This document shows, one piece after another, positions 36,601 to 47,319 of a stretch of 64,000 nucleotides of DNA. The position numbers and the translations under genes are program-made. This stretch comes from Azolla caroliniana (taxonomy: Eukaryota > Polypodiophyta). The notes beneath the pieces are model-generated. The model was not told where the DNA came from and ran no database searches. It saw only the letters and a program-made list of their open reading frames with translations. Location: NCBI GenBank assembly GCA_043228905.1, contig JBHGNT010000001.1, forward strand, positions 24,118,001 through 24,182,000, read 5' to 3'. How positions within the stretch are numbered: the stretch's first letter is position 1; each line of letters starts with the position of its first letter.

Positions 36601-37047
36601 AAGCCAATTGCCCTCAGAGCCCGATTGGAGAAACAAAACACTTTTGTTATTAGCAATGGGCCCGGTTTCGGCTCAAACCGAACTGAACCGTTAAGCCATG
36701 TTGTGTCGTTAATATACATGCAAGTTTAATGGCACAGGCATAATAACTAGTAGGCATAGTGTTTGTAGGAATATTTTTGGAAACTGATAAAATTAGGCTT
36801 TCCTGTGTTTTATCATCAACTTTTGTGAATATGCAGATATGCATCAATGTCCTCTCAGAGGATTGTACAAGCTCTAAGGGAAGAGGGTATTTACAATCGA
36901 CCTTTGGGTAATGTTATTTATCTAATGTGCGGCCCGATGACATCACCTACAAAATGTTCAAAGCTTTTGTGCAAATTATCTCAACAGCTCGATTCATTCA
37001 TGGATAGCAATGGCTTCTCTAAAAGCTGTCCTGTCATGGCTTGCTAG
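24679..37047 (+). CDS. BIO3-BIO1: bifunctional dethiobiotin synthetase / diaminopelargonate aminotransferase
   Basis: One chain of about 903 residues catalyses KAPA to DAPA (PLP transaminase) and DAPA to dethiobiotin (ATP-dependent), the steps before biotin synthase. Inferred exons, all GT-AG: 24679-24963, 25657-26228, 26466-26636, 28201-28462, 29374-29457, 29572-29692, 29951-30090, 31296-31390, 31459-31574, 31854-31994, 33580-33713, 34830-34961, 36122-36256, 36325-36437, 36837-37047 (sum 2712 bp, in frame). Residues 1-45 are Arg/Ser-rich, fitting the mitochondrial location known for the Arabidopsis enzyme. Synthetase: P-loop GANTNVGKT (48-56), KPVQTG (77-82), ETAGG (266-270). Aminotransferase: WWPFTQH (401-407), SYHGDT (552-557), PLP-ring Asp695 in FDEV, Schiff-base Lys724 in SKLLTGG. 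FAGCWRLG replaces the more usual FTGFWRLG. The start is the ATG giving the targeting peptide. The exon 1-2 junction is the least certain (alternative acceptor 25755). Confidence 0.93.
24929..25720 (+). repeat. duplicated coding segment flanking BIO3 intron 1
   Basis: About 95 bp starting CAAAAGACTCTGATTC occurs at 24929-25020 and again at 25622-25715. Both copies contain AAG followed by GT (24963/24964 and 25656/25657). The first copy ends at the intron 1 donor. The second has the pyrimidine-rich run TTCTTGTTTCGTCTTTG just before its AAG, suited to an acceptor. Joining the first AAG to the second GT restores a continuous frame. Confidence 0.85.
25160..25580 (+). repeat. 42-bp minisatellite within BIO3 intron 1
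   Basis: Seven units of 42 bp begin at 25205, 25247, 25289, 25331, 25373, 25415 and 25457, each opening GAGGAGAGCAT or a close variant. Degenerate units flank them on both sides. The unit resembles the exon stretch GAGAGTATATGCGTCACATTG at 25694-25714. Because 42 is a multiple of 3 and stops are rare, several frames on both strands stay open; these are not genes. Confidence 0.92.
27330..27790. repeat. GGTTCGGTT/AACCGAACC-rich repeat in BIO intron 3
   Basis: The intron (26637-28200) contains an AT-rich core bracketed by runs such as CGGTTCGGTTCGGTTCA and AACCGAACC, plus many AACTGAACCG words. A shorter related piece lies in intron 14 at 36660-36700. Class unknown. Confidence 0.6.
28463..29373. 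other. BIO intron 4, nothing notable
   Basis: This 0.9-kb AT-rich intron has normal GT and CAG borders. I recognise no mobile element. Confidence 0.6.
30091..31295. other. BIO intron 7, nothing firm
   Basis: The intron is 1.2 kb. Two similar stretches around AGAAAGAGTCGA (30741-30780 and 30840-30880, each followed by CCAGGGG...TTCTG..ATGGAC) form an imperfect 100-bp-spaced repeat. Confidence 0.5.
31995..33579. other. BIO intron 10, repeated AT-rich sequence
   Basis: The intron is 1.6 kb. Two related segments begin GATCA(C/T)(A/G)CATGGGCATAT (32403-32424 and 32606-32627) and share TTTCACTTGTTATCAAGGTC, an internal duplication of roughly 200 bp spacing. Confidence 0.55.
33714..34829. other. 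BIO intron 11, nothing recognised
   Basis: The intron is 1.1 kb with GT/CAG borders. It contains a short (CATA)n-type run near 33902-33960. No coding or mobile-element motif is legible. Confidence 0.55.
35043..35160 (+). repeat. tRNA-derived repeat in BIO intron 12
   Basis: Box A-like GGTAGCTAAACTGATAAGA (35046-35064) and box B-like GAGTTCAAATCTTA (35131-35144) are present, with about 50 bp of extra sequence between them. It resembles a SINE head with an internal insertion. Intron 12 spans 34962-36121; the rest has no recognised feature. Confidence 0.45.
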
Positions 37048-39245
37048 CTAGAAAATATAAAACAGCTTTTTTTCAAACTGGAGGTGCTGGATATGAATGT
37101 TAATGAAGATACTGTCAGAGAGAGAGAGAGTTCACTATGGAGAGACAGGGTTTACAACTAACTTTCAATTGGTCAAGTAAACAGATTCCAGGTTGATTTT
37201 TGTAACTTTTCTCGATTTTTCATGTTTGGGATAGATCTATTTCATGAACGTTTCGCACCCTAACTTCATAAATAATGATCATTGAAAATCGTGGGGTAGG
37301 TTATTGACATCGAGTAACTGTGCATTCAGAATAATTACAATAGTGAAGGCAATAAGTTGATTATATTTTAATTCCCCCAATGAGCATAGTAGCAAGCCCC
37401 CTCCTTTCAACATTCACAATTTCATATTGGATTGTCTTTCATATCTCAACGTTCTATGCGAAGTATAATTAACTAGCTCATTAATCATCATCAAACTCTT
37501 GTAAACTGCATCCACCTACTTTGTTATGTGCAGACTCTCATGAGTTCCTTTGCTCTCAACAGCTTGTCTAGCCTGAGTCTAACCACTCACCGAATTGGAC
37601 GTAGCTAGAGTCACTACTTCTGTAGTCCCCAAATTGCAGCACATTCATTTCTATGCTCCTGTGAACTCAATCCATTTCGCAGCAATTATGCCTGTGGGTG
37701 AACACATCCTTGATTTTGATTTGTATCTCTAAATTTTTGCTAGCTTTTTTATGGGGCGTTTTTGGTTCTTGTTTTGAAATTCTCTTGCTTGATTTGGATA
37801 TGCTTGGTTACCATCTTCCTTGTTTGTGAAATACATACAACTGTTGTAGTCAATGCTTGCTTTCCATTCTTGGATACTGGGTGATGTTGCACATTATATT
37901 TTCTTTCTTCTAGGAACTTTGAGACGTTATGTGTTTTGAGATTCTCTTGCTTGATTTGGATATGCTTGATTACCATCTTCCTTGTGTGTGAAATACATAC
38001 GACTCATGTAGTCAATGCTTGCTTTCCATTCTTGGATACTAAGTGATGTTGCACATCATATTTTCTTTCTTCTAGAAACTTGGGACGTGCTATTGCACAT
38101 TACGTCCCGATAATCTTGGAAGACTTTATTTGAAACCAAAATAAAAAAGTATGGCACTACTACAATACTTGTGGTTTGGAGAATAAGATATATAGGGGTG
38201 AACAATATATTGATAGAATATTTAATAGCTGTCCGATCATTGATCCACTCAAGGTGACAATACTGCAAAGATTTCCCCATAGTAACCAAAGCTCTTACAC
38301 ATAGAATTTGGAAAAATCCAACGGTAATGTTCTGAGTAAGCCGTTTTTACTAAGGTAAGAGGAATGATGCTTGAAAGAGGGCTAACTCTTGTAGAATATG
38401 ATGAAAGGTTGAACTTGGAGATGCTAACGGTTTTGACCTATTCGTTCAGGGACACCTAATTTCATAGTTGTGTACGATTCATCAAATCCTTCAACACATG
38501 TCCTTGAGTTTATGCATTTTTAGAATTGGTAAAGAGAGAATTAACAATATGTTCAAGTTTAGATAGATCTTTGGCTTACCAATAATATATTGAGATTGAG
38601 ATGTTGAAGTTCATCTTCACAATAACAATTACCCTCATGCTTGAAGTTGTGATTTGTGAAGGTTTGTAGAGAATGACTTTGCACTTTGTATATAATGAAA
38701 CAAATGATGCAATGTATGCAATGTATGTACAATTGGAAGGAGCCCTATGCCCATGTATGTATTTAGATTAACATTAAACATTCGGAGGTGTGGCCATACT
38801 AGATTTTATTTATAGCTCACAAGAGAAGGGAGGTATTAGAAGTATATGGTTCTCCCATGTATTTAATAAAATCAAAAGAAAATGGCTCGAGTTTTGGTGA
38901 TGTGTGAGTACTGTCAATTTTTATCTAAATGATTGAAAGTAGTGGTATTAAGGGGCCACAAAAGCCATGTACATAATGAATTTAGACGCAATGGTTTCGA
39001 GTCTTTCTTAGATGCAAGAATTTCTCAATCTATTTAGTGGGGAGGGACAAAATAAGTAGGAGAAATAGTGCGGGCAGAAATACTAATAATCTATTTGCTT
39101 GTAGACTTTAGATCGAAGTAGAACCCTCGTTAACACCAGGTGCAACGGGTTCTCAATGGCAATTTAACATTTGTAAGTCATTTTAGTCATTGTTGACGTC
39201 ATCGCTCTATCTCTCTATTACCATTATTGCAAATTTCAACTAACA
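37048..39245. other. 3' flank of BIO gene, intergenic
   Basis: The 3'UTR should start here. A clear polyadenylation signal is not identifiable. Apart from a 162-bp tandem duplication at 37765-38090, nothing is recognised. The short ORFs are not convincing. Confidence 0.5.
37765..38090 (+). repeat. 162-bp imperfect tandem duplication downstream of BIO gene
   Basis: TTCTCTTGCTTGATTTGGAT begins the matching part at 37780 and again at 37942. The copies share TACCATCTTCCTTG, GTAGTCAATGCTTGCTTTCC and ATTTTCTTTCTTCTAG with a few differences. Confidence 0.88.
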
Positions 39246-39317
39246 ATCAAAGTGGTGCAATGGAGGCTGAGGGGGCCCATAACCCACAGGTCCCACGATC
39301 GAAACCTGGTTTTGATA
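39246..39317 (+). tRNA. initiator tRNA-Met-like sequence, diverged (probably a pseudogene)
   Basis: The stretch aligns end to end with plant initiator tRNA-Met. The anticodon arm keeps GGGCCCATAACCC (CAT anticodon) and the T-loop keeps ATCGAAA. The acceptor stem still pairs (ATCAAAG with TTTTGAT) although both sides differ from the usual ATCAGAG/CTCTGAT. The D arm is disturbed (GGAGGCTGAGG for GGAAGCGTGG) and one T-stem pair is lost. Flanks are shared with the copy at 47.6 kb, so it is more likely part of a dispersed repeat than a working gene. Confidence 0.72.
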
Positions 39318-39341
39318 TCCAATGGTTTAGGTGTTAGGGTT

Positions 39342-40066
39342 TGTTGGGAAAACAGGTCCCTCTGGATGGGAAGAAGTACGAGCCGGATGGAATGGAGTTG
39401 ATAAGTAAACTCGGTCGAGGCCGAAAATTGATTTTTGACAATCATTTGATAATCGATTCGGTCATTAGCCGAATCGGTCGAAGGCGATTCAAAGGCTATA
39501 TTTGTAAATAGCCCATATTGTATATAAGTATAAATATACTTAGGGCAAGTAGTTAGTAAGTAGTTGATCATTGTCAAAAAGTTGTAGCAGGTCGTTACAT
39601 CCGGAACTAGCTACAATGAGAGAGAGTTACTGAGAGTCTACTCTGTAACAGTCTGTCTGTGAGAGGAAGAAGAACTCAAGGTAGTTGCCTTGAGATTCTT
39701 ATCTTGTGCATTTTCTTCTTGATATAGTATAATAGTTTGGAGTCTGTGGGCTCCTGTGGTTTTTCCCATTTCGGGTTTTCCACATTAAAAATATCTCGTG
39801 TCTCTATAGTTGTGTACTATCTTCTTGATCTTTGCACTCTCATGAGGAAGTGTATAAACCGGTTGTGGCCGGTAGTATCCCATTTACAACAATCTAGTAT
39901 CAGAGCAAAGGTTTATAACCTTCAAGCAAAGGAAGACAATGGAAGACTCATTTGGTGGCATGTTCAAACTCATTGGCTCCAACTATCCAGTGTGGAAGTT
40001 GAAGATGAGGGACATGTTGGTATGCAAAGATCTTTGGCTGCCGGTACAATTCGGAAATAAAAGGCC
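39342..40066 (+). mobile_element. copia element B', 5' part
   Basis: The LTR (39342 to about 39882) starts TGTTGGGAAAAC, with TATAAATATAC near 39530 and GGTTGTGGCCGG near 39861. A PBS with one mismatch (TAGTATCAGAGC, 39895-39906) and a gag start at ATG 39939 (MEDSFGGMFKLIGSNYPVWK) follow. The gag is cut at about 40066 by a gypsy LTR. Relationship to element B is clear from the gag. Confidence 0.82.
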
Positions 40067-41725
40067 ATATTACTCGTATAGGTGTATGGGAGGGTTAACG
40101 GTGTAATGTGTAAGGTGTAATGTATAAATGTTAATGTGTGTGTGAGGTGGGGTAAGTAGGTGCAACTACCCCCATTCGGCTTTTTGTAATGTTTGATCAA
40201 ATCTTGTACTATTTAAACCCCACCCATGGGGCATGAAAGAAAGAAGGAGAAATATATTGAAGTTACCCCTCAACGGTCTCTGTCTCAATCCCCTCTCTCT
40301 CATTCTTTGTGCATCTCTCTCTCCCTCTTTCTCACATTTGAACCCCCTTTGGAGGGGGTTGGAGCTGATCTTGGTTCCACCCCCCACCCATCAACATTTG
40401 GCACAGCCAGTTCACTCTGTGAGGTCACAACAAACAACGTAGGAGGAAACCTCAGCCGCCATTACGACGCCCACTCGTAGCATGCGATCTCGGCTACCAT
40501 CTTGCCGCGCTGAGCTAGTCGAGGGCACTTCCAACTCCATGCTCACGCAACAATCGTTGCCGGAGCCACTCTCCACCGCCAACATCAAACACTCAGTTGA
40601 ACTTGGGTTCTCACCCCGTTTTGCCTCACCGCCCCCTTGAAGTCAACCAAGATGAATACAACCCATTCCTGACGCTACCCGAGTATCCAGACTTCGACCC
40701 CATGCCATATCTGTATTAGTGGTACACGGATGGCCCCGATGCACCTTCTTATCGACATGGCAAGCCAACCACTCAACACATCGTCTGGCCGTTGTTGAGG
40801 CGGACTCATCCAAAATCGTGGAGTTCACATTGTCTCTTGATGGACTCGCAACAAGATGGTATTCCCGCCACGATCTCGGGGAATTTGCGATGTTTCTGAA
40901 CGTCTGCACTCGCTTCCTCGAAATTTTCCATTGAGAGATACCCAAGCGAGAACTCCTCCGCCAGTTCTATGCAATCACACAAGAGCCGAATGAAACGGTC
41001 TCCTAGTTCACGATCTGCTTCCAGGATCTTTATCGTAAGCTTGCTCAAGATGTGTCCGCAAATCATCTCAAGGACACATTCCTCACAAGATTACAGGAGC
41101 CTCTTCGCACGACTCTCACCTTAACCAACATCTCCCAACAAACAATCGAACAGGTGATCGCTCACGTCCTTGCATTGGACGGAGCTCAAACTAGTACAAC
41201 TTTATCAATGGGCTCACTCCAAAACACCTTGCCAACACATGAAGAAACCCAATTTCGGCAGGCAATCCAATGAACGACATGCTCGAATTTCGGCCATTCA
41301 GCCGTGGATTGCGCTCTTTGACTGTAGTGCCCGATCTGCCACTCCCGCATGCATACGATGGAGAAATGTGAATATAATATGCTCAATCGCACAACCACTG
41401 ATCCAGTACGCCAAATCGAGCCCCGCCATAATCGCCCATGACAGGAGGATCGTGATCGTCCACCACCTAGATTTCGGGAAGCTGAGGAACCCCGATACGA
41501 TGATCAATACCGATGTGACGATAGGTATCGGCCCTAGGAGGATCGCTATCGGCAAGACAATCGGTACTAGCCCGAGGGGGATCGTTATCGGCCAGACATT
41601 CAATACCAGCCTGAGGAAGATCGTTATCAGCCTAGGGAGGACTGATATCGACCAGTGGATGACTACTACGGATACGATCGGAACGACGATTACGATGCAA
41701 GAAATCGTTTCGACCGGGTAGGGAG
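40067..41725 (+). mobile_element. Ty3/gypsy fragment G4 (LTR and gag)
   Basis: An LTR ends CATCAACA at 40396, followed by TTTGGCACAGCCAG as a possible primer site that is not of tRNA-Met type. Gag follows at about 40640-41270: FTLSLDGLATRWYSRHDLG, then ITQEPNETVS and the HVLALDGAQ end. Stops at 40934 and about 41005 break it. A GATCG(T/C)TATCGGCC-type direct repeat lies at 41520-41660. Copia element C cuts it at 41725. Confidence 0.78.
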
Positions 41726-42322
41726 TGAAAGGAATAGTGATTGGCCACAACCGAGTCTCAAACACACGATGGAAGAAATAAACAGAAAGTAGCAATGCAC
41801 TTGACAAGATAGAAAAAATGACACCAAATGTTAACGTGGAAAACCCTAACCAGGAAAAAACCACGGGAGCCCACAGACTCCAACTATCACTATGAGAAAG
41901 GAAGGATACAATGGTATGAGACTCAGAGGCAACGACCTCGAGCTCTACCTTCGCCAACCGGTGGTTATAACAAAAAATGTTTTCTGTTTCTCCCTCCCTC
42001 CCTCCCTCCCTCCCTCCCTCTCTCTGTACAACAACAACTATAATGATGATCTACTACACATAATAATATTGCCCTAGTTATATTTATACTTATATAAATT
42101 TGGGGCTATGTACAAATATGACCTCAATGGTCACGTCTGAACATATTTACCAATATATTCCTATTCGTTGGTTCATACTTGAACCGACCGGACTCATTCC
42201 AGATCCATCTGATCTGGTATCCAGATACCTTCTGGATCCATCCAGTTTGGTTCCTTCATCTCGTCCAATCCAACTCATCCAGTTCTCATCAGGATCCCAA
42301 TCGGAGGGACCGAATTCCCAAC
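41726..42322 (-). repeat. 3' LTR of copia element C
   Basis: Ends are TGAAAGGAATAG and GAATTCCCAACA on the plus strand. A CCCTCC repeat lies at 41990-42021 and a minus-strand TATA-type box near 42085. The CGTGG/CCACG motif is at 41836-41865. A minus-strand polypurine tract (42325-42338) adjoins. Confidence 0.85.
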
Positions 42323-42539
42323 AAACTCCCCCTTCACTCTGGCATGGGATGTCTTGTCAACCTGATTCGTCTTCGACACACGTCCAACTTCTCGGCTGAC
42401 AGCACCTTGGTTAGCATGTTCGACCCGTTCTCCTCCGTATGGATTTTCATCAGCAAAAACTCTTTATCTTCTACCTTCTCCCGGAGCCAGTGATATCTCC
42501 TCTGGATGTGCTTGGTTTGGGAATGGTCGGCCGCGTTCT

Positions 42540-43750
42540 TTGCCAGGTGGATGGCACTTTGAGTGTCACAATAGAGCTAGAATTCATCCTGCCGGATCCA
42601 TAGCTCTTCGATGAAGTCCTTCATCTAGATTACCTCTTTGCCGACTTCTACAACCGGCATGTACTCTGCTTCCATTGTCGACAATGCAACGAACTTCTGC
42701 AACCTCGATTTCCACGATACAACTCCCCTTGCATATGTCATGACATATCCGGATGTAGACCGTCTGGTATTTGCATCAATCGACATGTCCAAATTCGTAA
42801 AGCCTTCCAATAGCGGTTTACTAGACTCGAACTAGAGGCACATGTTTGAGGTGCCATTCAAGTATTGGAGTATCCACTTGACTGTAGCCTAGTGCTCTCT
42901 TCCCGGATTGTTCATGAACCGGCTAACCACTCCGACTACATATCCGATATCCGGGCAGGGACACACCATAGTGTACATGAGGCTTCCGACTGCGGAGGCA
43001 TACGGTATCTTCATCATTTCCAACTTCTCTGCCTTTGTCTCAGAATCTGTCTTCCAGACAGTTTGCAATTTGTTGGAAGTGTCGATCTGACCGGCTTCAC
43101 ATCCGTCATGCTGAATCGTTGGAGCATCTTCGTCACGTACTTCTCTCGTGACAGCCACATAGCTTCTTTGTCCAGTCTCGGACTATGTGCATCCCCAATA
43201 TCTGTCTCGCTGAACCCAAATCTTTCATCGAGAAGGTCCGGTTCAAGGCCTTCTTCATATTCCTGATTTTTATTCAGTCCGGTCTGATGATCAACATGTC
43301 ATCCACATACATCAAGAGCATTAGGAAGTCGCCTCCATCAAAATTCTTCATGAACATGCAGTGGTCGGCCTACATCTTGTGGTATCCTTGGTTGGTCATG
43401 AAGGAGTCGAAATTTCGCTATCATTGCCGGAGAGCTTGCTTCAGTCTGTATAAGCTCTTCTTCAACTGGCACACCACATGCTCCTTCCCTTTCTTGACAA
43501 ATCCCTCCGGCTGTTGCATATAGATTTCTTCCTCGAGGTCGCTGTGCAGGAACGCTGTCTTGACCTCGAGGTCCATGCTTGAGTCAATGCTCAACACACT
43601 CCGGATGGATGTCATCTTGACTACCGGGGCAAAGATCTCATCGAAGTCCACTCCCTTTTTTTGCTGGAAACCCTTCACCACAATGCGGGCTTTGTATCTT
43701 GGTGGATTTCCGGTGTCTCCTGGTTTTAGCTTGTACACCCACTTGTTCTA
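42540..43750 (-). pseudogene. copia RT and RNase H, broken (C)
   Basis: RT reads KARIVVKGFQQKKGVDFDEIF and MTSIRSVLSI (43720-43610). Relative to element B about five residues between LEV and KTAFLH are deleted. The catalytic YVDDMLII is near 43310-43285. RNase H shows the TEAEYM-like motif as TMEAEYMPVVE near 42660. Confidence 0.86.
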
Positions 43751-44009
43751 GAGCGCTCTCTTCCCTTTTGGTAGCTCCGTCAATTCGTATGTGTGGTTCC
43801 CATGCAAGGAATCTATCTCATCCTGCATGACACTTAACCACTTGCGGTTGTGGGTGTCCCTCTTTGCTTCTTCGAAGCTTTCTAGCTCCCACTCGTCGGT
43901 CAGTAGAACATGCTCTGCATCCGAAAATCCCCGAGGGGCCTTTCTCTCTCTTAGAGGATATCTCCATCCTTGGTTTTCTACTACCGGTTCGTCCATCAAT
44001 TCTTCATCT

Positions 44010-46143
44010 AATCCAATTCGGGGTCTTGTCCGGTTCCGGTGTCCAATTCTTCTTCTTCAGTTGATTTGGTTTCTTGTCCGAATCCAACCGGTTCTTCGAG
44101 TGTCATCCGGCTTCCAGCTAGATGGGTCCTTGTATCTTTCGACCGATCTCTGTCAGTCGACCTAGAGTCCGCTATCTTCTTCTCCCACTCCCAGTTGAAA
44201 ACAGTTTTGTCTCCCATGAAGACTATGTCTTGAGTTTGGAAGACCTTCTTGTCGACCAAGTCCCACACTTGGTAGCCGAACTCATCATCACCATATACCA
44301 TGATTATGCATGGTCGGGATTTTGGGTCCCATTTCCCTCTCTGGTCCTTTGCCACATGCACGTAAGCGAGACAACCGAATACCTTTACATGCCGGTAAGA
44401 CATGTCTGTAAACGATTACTTGCGGAAGCGTTAGAAAACGGAGAAAGCAGAGAATACATAGAGTACACGGGAGAGATAGAGAGAGCAGAACGTAAAAGCT
44501 ATATTCAAAAAAACAATATAAAACACTCTATTCTTACAACTATGCTCAGTAGCACTATTTATACAAGTCCTCGTGGGACTAACAAAAGTACTACGTACTT
44601 CAATGCTCACACGAGCATCTGACACTTACTATGACGCTATAACTACCTAGTAGTCTAAACTAATACTCGGCTTCCGGTTACCGATTGGATCCAGCTAACC
44701 AGCTCCCGAGCTCACCGGCTCTGTTGCTTACTGGCTCGGTTGCTCACCGGCTTACCGATCCGTCTCGCTGACCGGCTCAGGCTTATCCAGCCAATCCGGC
44801 TCCAGTTGAGCTTGCCGCTCAACACTCCCCCTGAAGCTCAACTTGAGGTTGGATCCTAGTGTTAGCCTCTGTGGCAGTCGGTTCTTCCAACCGACTTCTC
44901 ATGGCGTCGCTCCGCCTTGCTCACGCTCCTCGTCCGGTCCGGTCCGGTTTGCCGCGACCCTTCTGGTTCTGCGCGCCTCGACCTTCTCGGTCGGCATGTT
45001 TGCTCAATAGGCCCCTCTCAGCTCCTTCGCTGCTATGACTCCGGCACTTGCCGATCCGTCGGTTCCTCCACGATGGCATCAACTTCCACGATGGCATCAA
45101 CGCTATATTTAGAAAAACAATATAAAACACTCTGTTCTTACAATTATGCTCAGCAACACTATTTATACAAGTCCTCGTGGGACTGACAAAAGTACCGCGT
45201 ACTTCCATGCTCACACGAGCATCTGACACTTACTACGAGACTATAACTGCCTAGTAGTCTAAACTAATACTAGGCTTCCGGTTACCGATTGGATCCGGCT
45301 AACCGGCTCCCCAGCTCACCGACTCTATTGCTTGCCGGCTCGGTTGCTCACCGGCTTACCGATCCGTCTCGCTCACCGGCTCAAGCTTATCCAGTTGATC
45401 CGGCTCGAGTTGAGCTTGCCGCTCAACAATGTCTTTACTGGTCCATACTCTTTGTGGTGTGTCTCCATCCAAGGGCGTTGAGGGTGATCTGTTTATCACA
45501 TAGGTTGTCGTCATCAGCGCTTTAGCCCAAAACCTCTTGGAAAACTTGGCTAACATGCTTCAGACCCTCTCTATCACAGTCCGGTTCATCCTTTCGGCCA
45601 ATCCGTTCAGCTCTTGTGCCTTCGGCACGCTAAATTCAAGCCAGATTCCCTTCGACCAACAATACTCCTCGAACTGCCCCCGGTTTCGCCTCTGTTGTCC
45701 GCTCGAACTGCCTTCAACTTCTGGCCAGTTTCTCTTTCCACTCTCACATGGAACTCCTTGAAGATAGTCAGTACCTGATCCGTCGTCTTCAGTGGTGAGA
45801 CCCACAACTTCTGGCTGTGGTCATCTATGAATGTCACGAAGTACTGTGATCCGGCATGTGACTTCATGTCCACTTGGCATACATCGGTATGCACAAGTTC
45901 CAATGGTGCATTCCATCTCATCGATGGTCTTGTCTAGAAAGAGGTTCGGTTTCGCTCGCCGGCCAAGCAATCGGTGCATTTCTCATGCTGAACGTCTTTC
46001 ACCTCCGGAATGAGGTTGTCCTTGGCAAGTCTACGCATCCCTTTCTGGCTCATATGAGACAACCTCTTGTGCCACAACTCACCGATAGTGTCGGATACTA
46101 CGTTCACTTCTTTCCAGCATATCCGGGCATGCATTAGGTACAA
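44010..46143 (-). pseudogene. copia pre-integrase and integrase, split by insertion (C)
   Basis: GELWHKRLSHMSQKGM (about 46085-46040) and LVHTDVCQVDMKSHAGSQYF (45905-45840) are followed by the AQELNGLAERMNR end. The frame is then interrupted by the short element at 44407-45428 and resumes as MSYRHVKVFGCLAYVHV (44400). Confidence 0.86.
44407..45428 (-). mobile_element. short family-2 element nested in copia C
   Basis: LTRs lie at 44407-44824 and about 45093-45428; the second lacks its first about 85 bp. The 5-bp duplication ATGTC is perfect (44402-44406 and 45429-45433). The 268-bp interior (44825-45092) resembles the 3' interior of the element at 20.5 kb, including the purine tract and GGTTCTTCCAACCGAC. 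No PBS or gag remains. Confidence 0.92.
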
Positions 46144-46319
46144 AGTGTTGATGTTCTGTGCTCAGGTCACGATTAGGCTCCCTTTGCTAAACTTCATGAT
46201 CGGCTGATATCAGGTTCAGTTGAACCTCTGGAACGTGTCAGACATCTTTCAGCAGCAGCTTGCACCCTGTTGATGTAGTCAAATAGAAATCTCCTATGCT
46301 GACTATTTGGCGTGATCCT

Positions 46320-46925
46320 TCATTCCCCATCCACACACAACTGAGATCTCTGACTTTGTAGGATGTGAAGCACTTCCGTTGGGGGGCTAGATGGAATGAC
46401 GCTCCGGAGTCGACCACCTATGTCATCTCGTCGCTGACAAGGTGGAGCTCATTTTCTTCGGTGATGAGCAACAGTTCTTCTTCACTTGTCACGATTGTCG
46501 ACATTCCTTTCTGATCCGAACTCTTCAGGTCCGAACTTCGAGGTGACATTGTTGGCCCCTTTCTCTTTCCGGAAGTGTCGGCAATTCTTCTGAAAGTGCC
46601 CCGACTTCCCACGATAGAAGCACATGGGCCTCCCCCTTGACTTCTACCTCGTCCCCGATTTGTCTAATTTTGGGGATTCTTATTCTGGCCTCTTCCCCGG
46701 TTATTGCCGTCTTCCGTAACCAAGCCCTTTGAATTGGTTCAGGATTCCCAGTCCTTCCGCCGAACTTCTTCATCTAGCAAGCTTGATTTTACCCTTGCTA
46801 GGGACAAGTGTTTTCCTTCCGACCCGGTGTTGCCCAGAGTGACAACTAGTGTCTCCCAACTATCCGGGAGGGAACCGAGCAACAACAACGCGAGTACCTC
46901 GTCGGCTAGAGTAAGGAACGATCGC
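46320..46925 (-). pseudogene. copia gag-protease, broken (C)
   Basis: Minus-strand reading gives LPDSWETLVVTLGN (46860-46815), a CCHC knuckle (about 46620-46580, first Cys codon altered to Tyr or Arg depending on frame) and the protease motif VVDSGASFH (46410-46390) preceded by a stop codon. Upstream gag beyond 46925 is replaced by repeats. Confidence 0.75.
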
Positions 46926-47310
46926 AACAGTGATAGTTGTAGAGGAAATAAGGAAAAATTGCCATGGAGATACTTATAGAGGTAGTAAGAGTGATTGCAT
47001 CGGCTATACTTGCAGAGGTAGACTAGAAATTGAGGCAATGGTGAGCTATTGCAACGCAATACAAACAAAGCCGGTAAGGAGAGATTGCAATAGAAATACT
47101 TGCAAAAGCAGTAAGAGCTATTGCAATAGAAATTCTTGTAGAAGTAGTAAGGCTATTGCCACGATGATAATTGCAGGCACGGAGTACAGACAAAGCTAGT
47201 AATGAGTGATTGCAGTAGGGGTACAAACAAAGCTGGCAAGAAGTGATTGCAGTAACAGTACATGGAGAGGTGGTAAGGAGTGATTCCAACACTAGGACTT
47301 AAAAAGATGG
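46920..47310. repeat. degenerate minisatellite at the broken end of element C
   Basis: About nine imperfect units of roughly 40-45 bp carry (G)TGATTGCA..., TACTTG/TACA... and GGTAGTAAG words. Both strands stay mostly open and give repetitive peptides with no meaning. Confidence 0.8.
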
Positions 47311-47319
47311 TAAGGAGCA

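Larger units (their letters stand above)
41726..46925 (-). mobile_element. Ty1/copia retrotransposon C, minus strand, 5' end lost
   Basis: Reading leftwards, the order is gag (46925-46420), pre-integrase (46143-45934), integrase (45921-44010 with an insertion), RT (43740-43010), RNase H (42900-42600), polypurine tract and 3' LTR (41726-42322). The 5' part of gag and the 5' LTR are replaced by a minisatellite at about 46920. Many frame breaks are present. It is close to element B. Confidence 0.88.

Noticed and set aside
41298-41957. 219-codon minus-strand frame
   Set aside because: Spans the junction of a gypsy gag remnant and a copia LTR, with repetitive GATCG/TATCG sequence; no motif.
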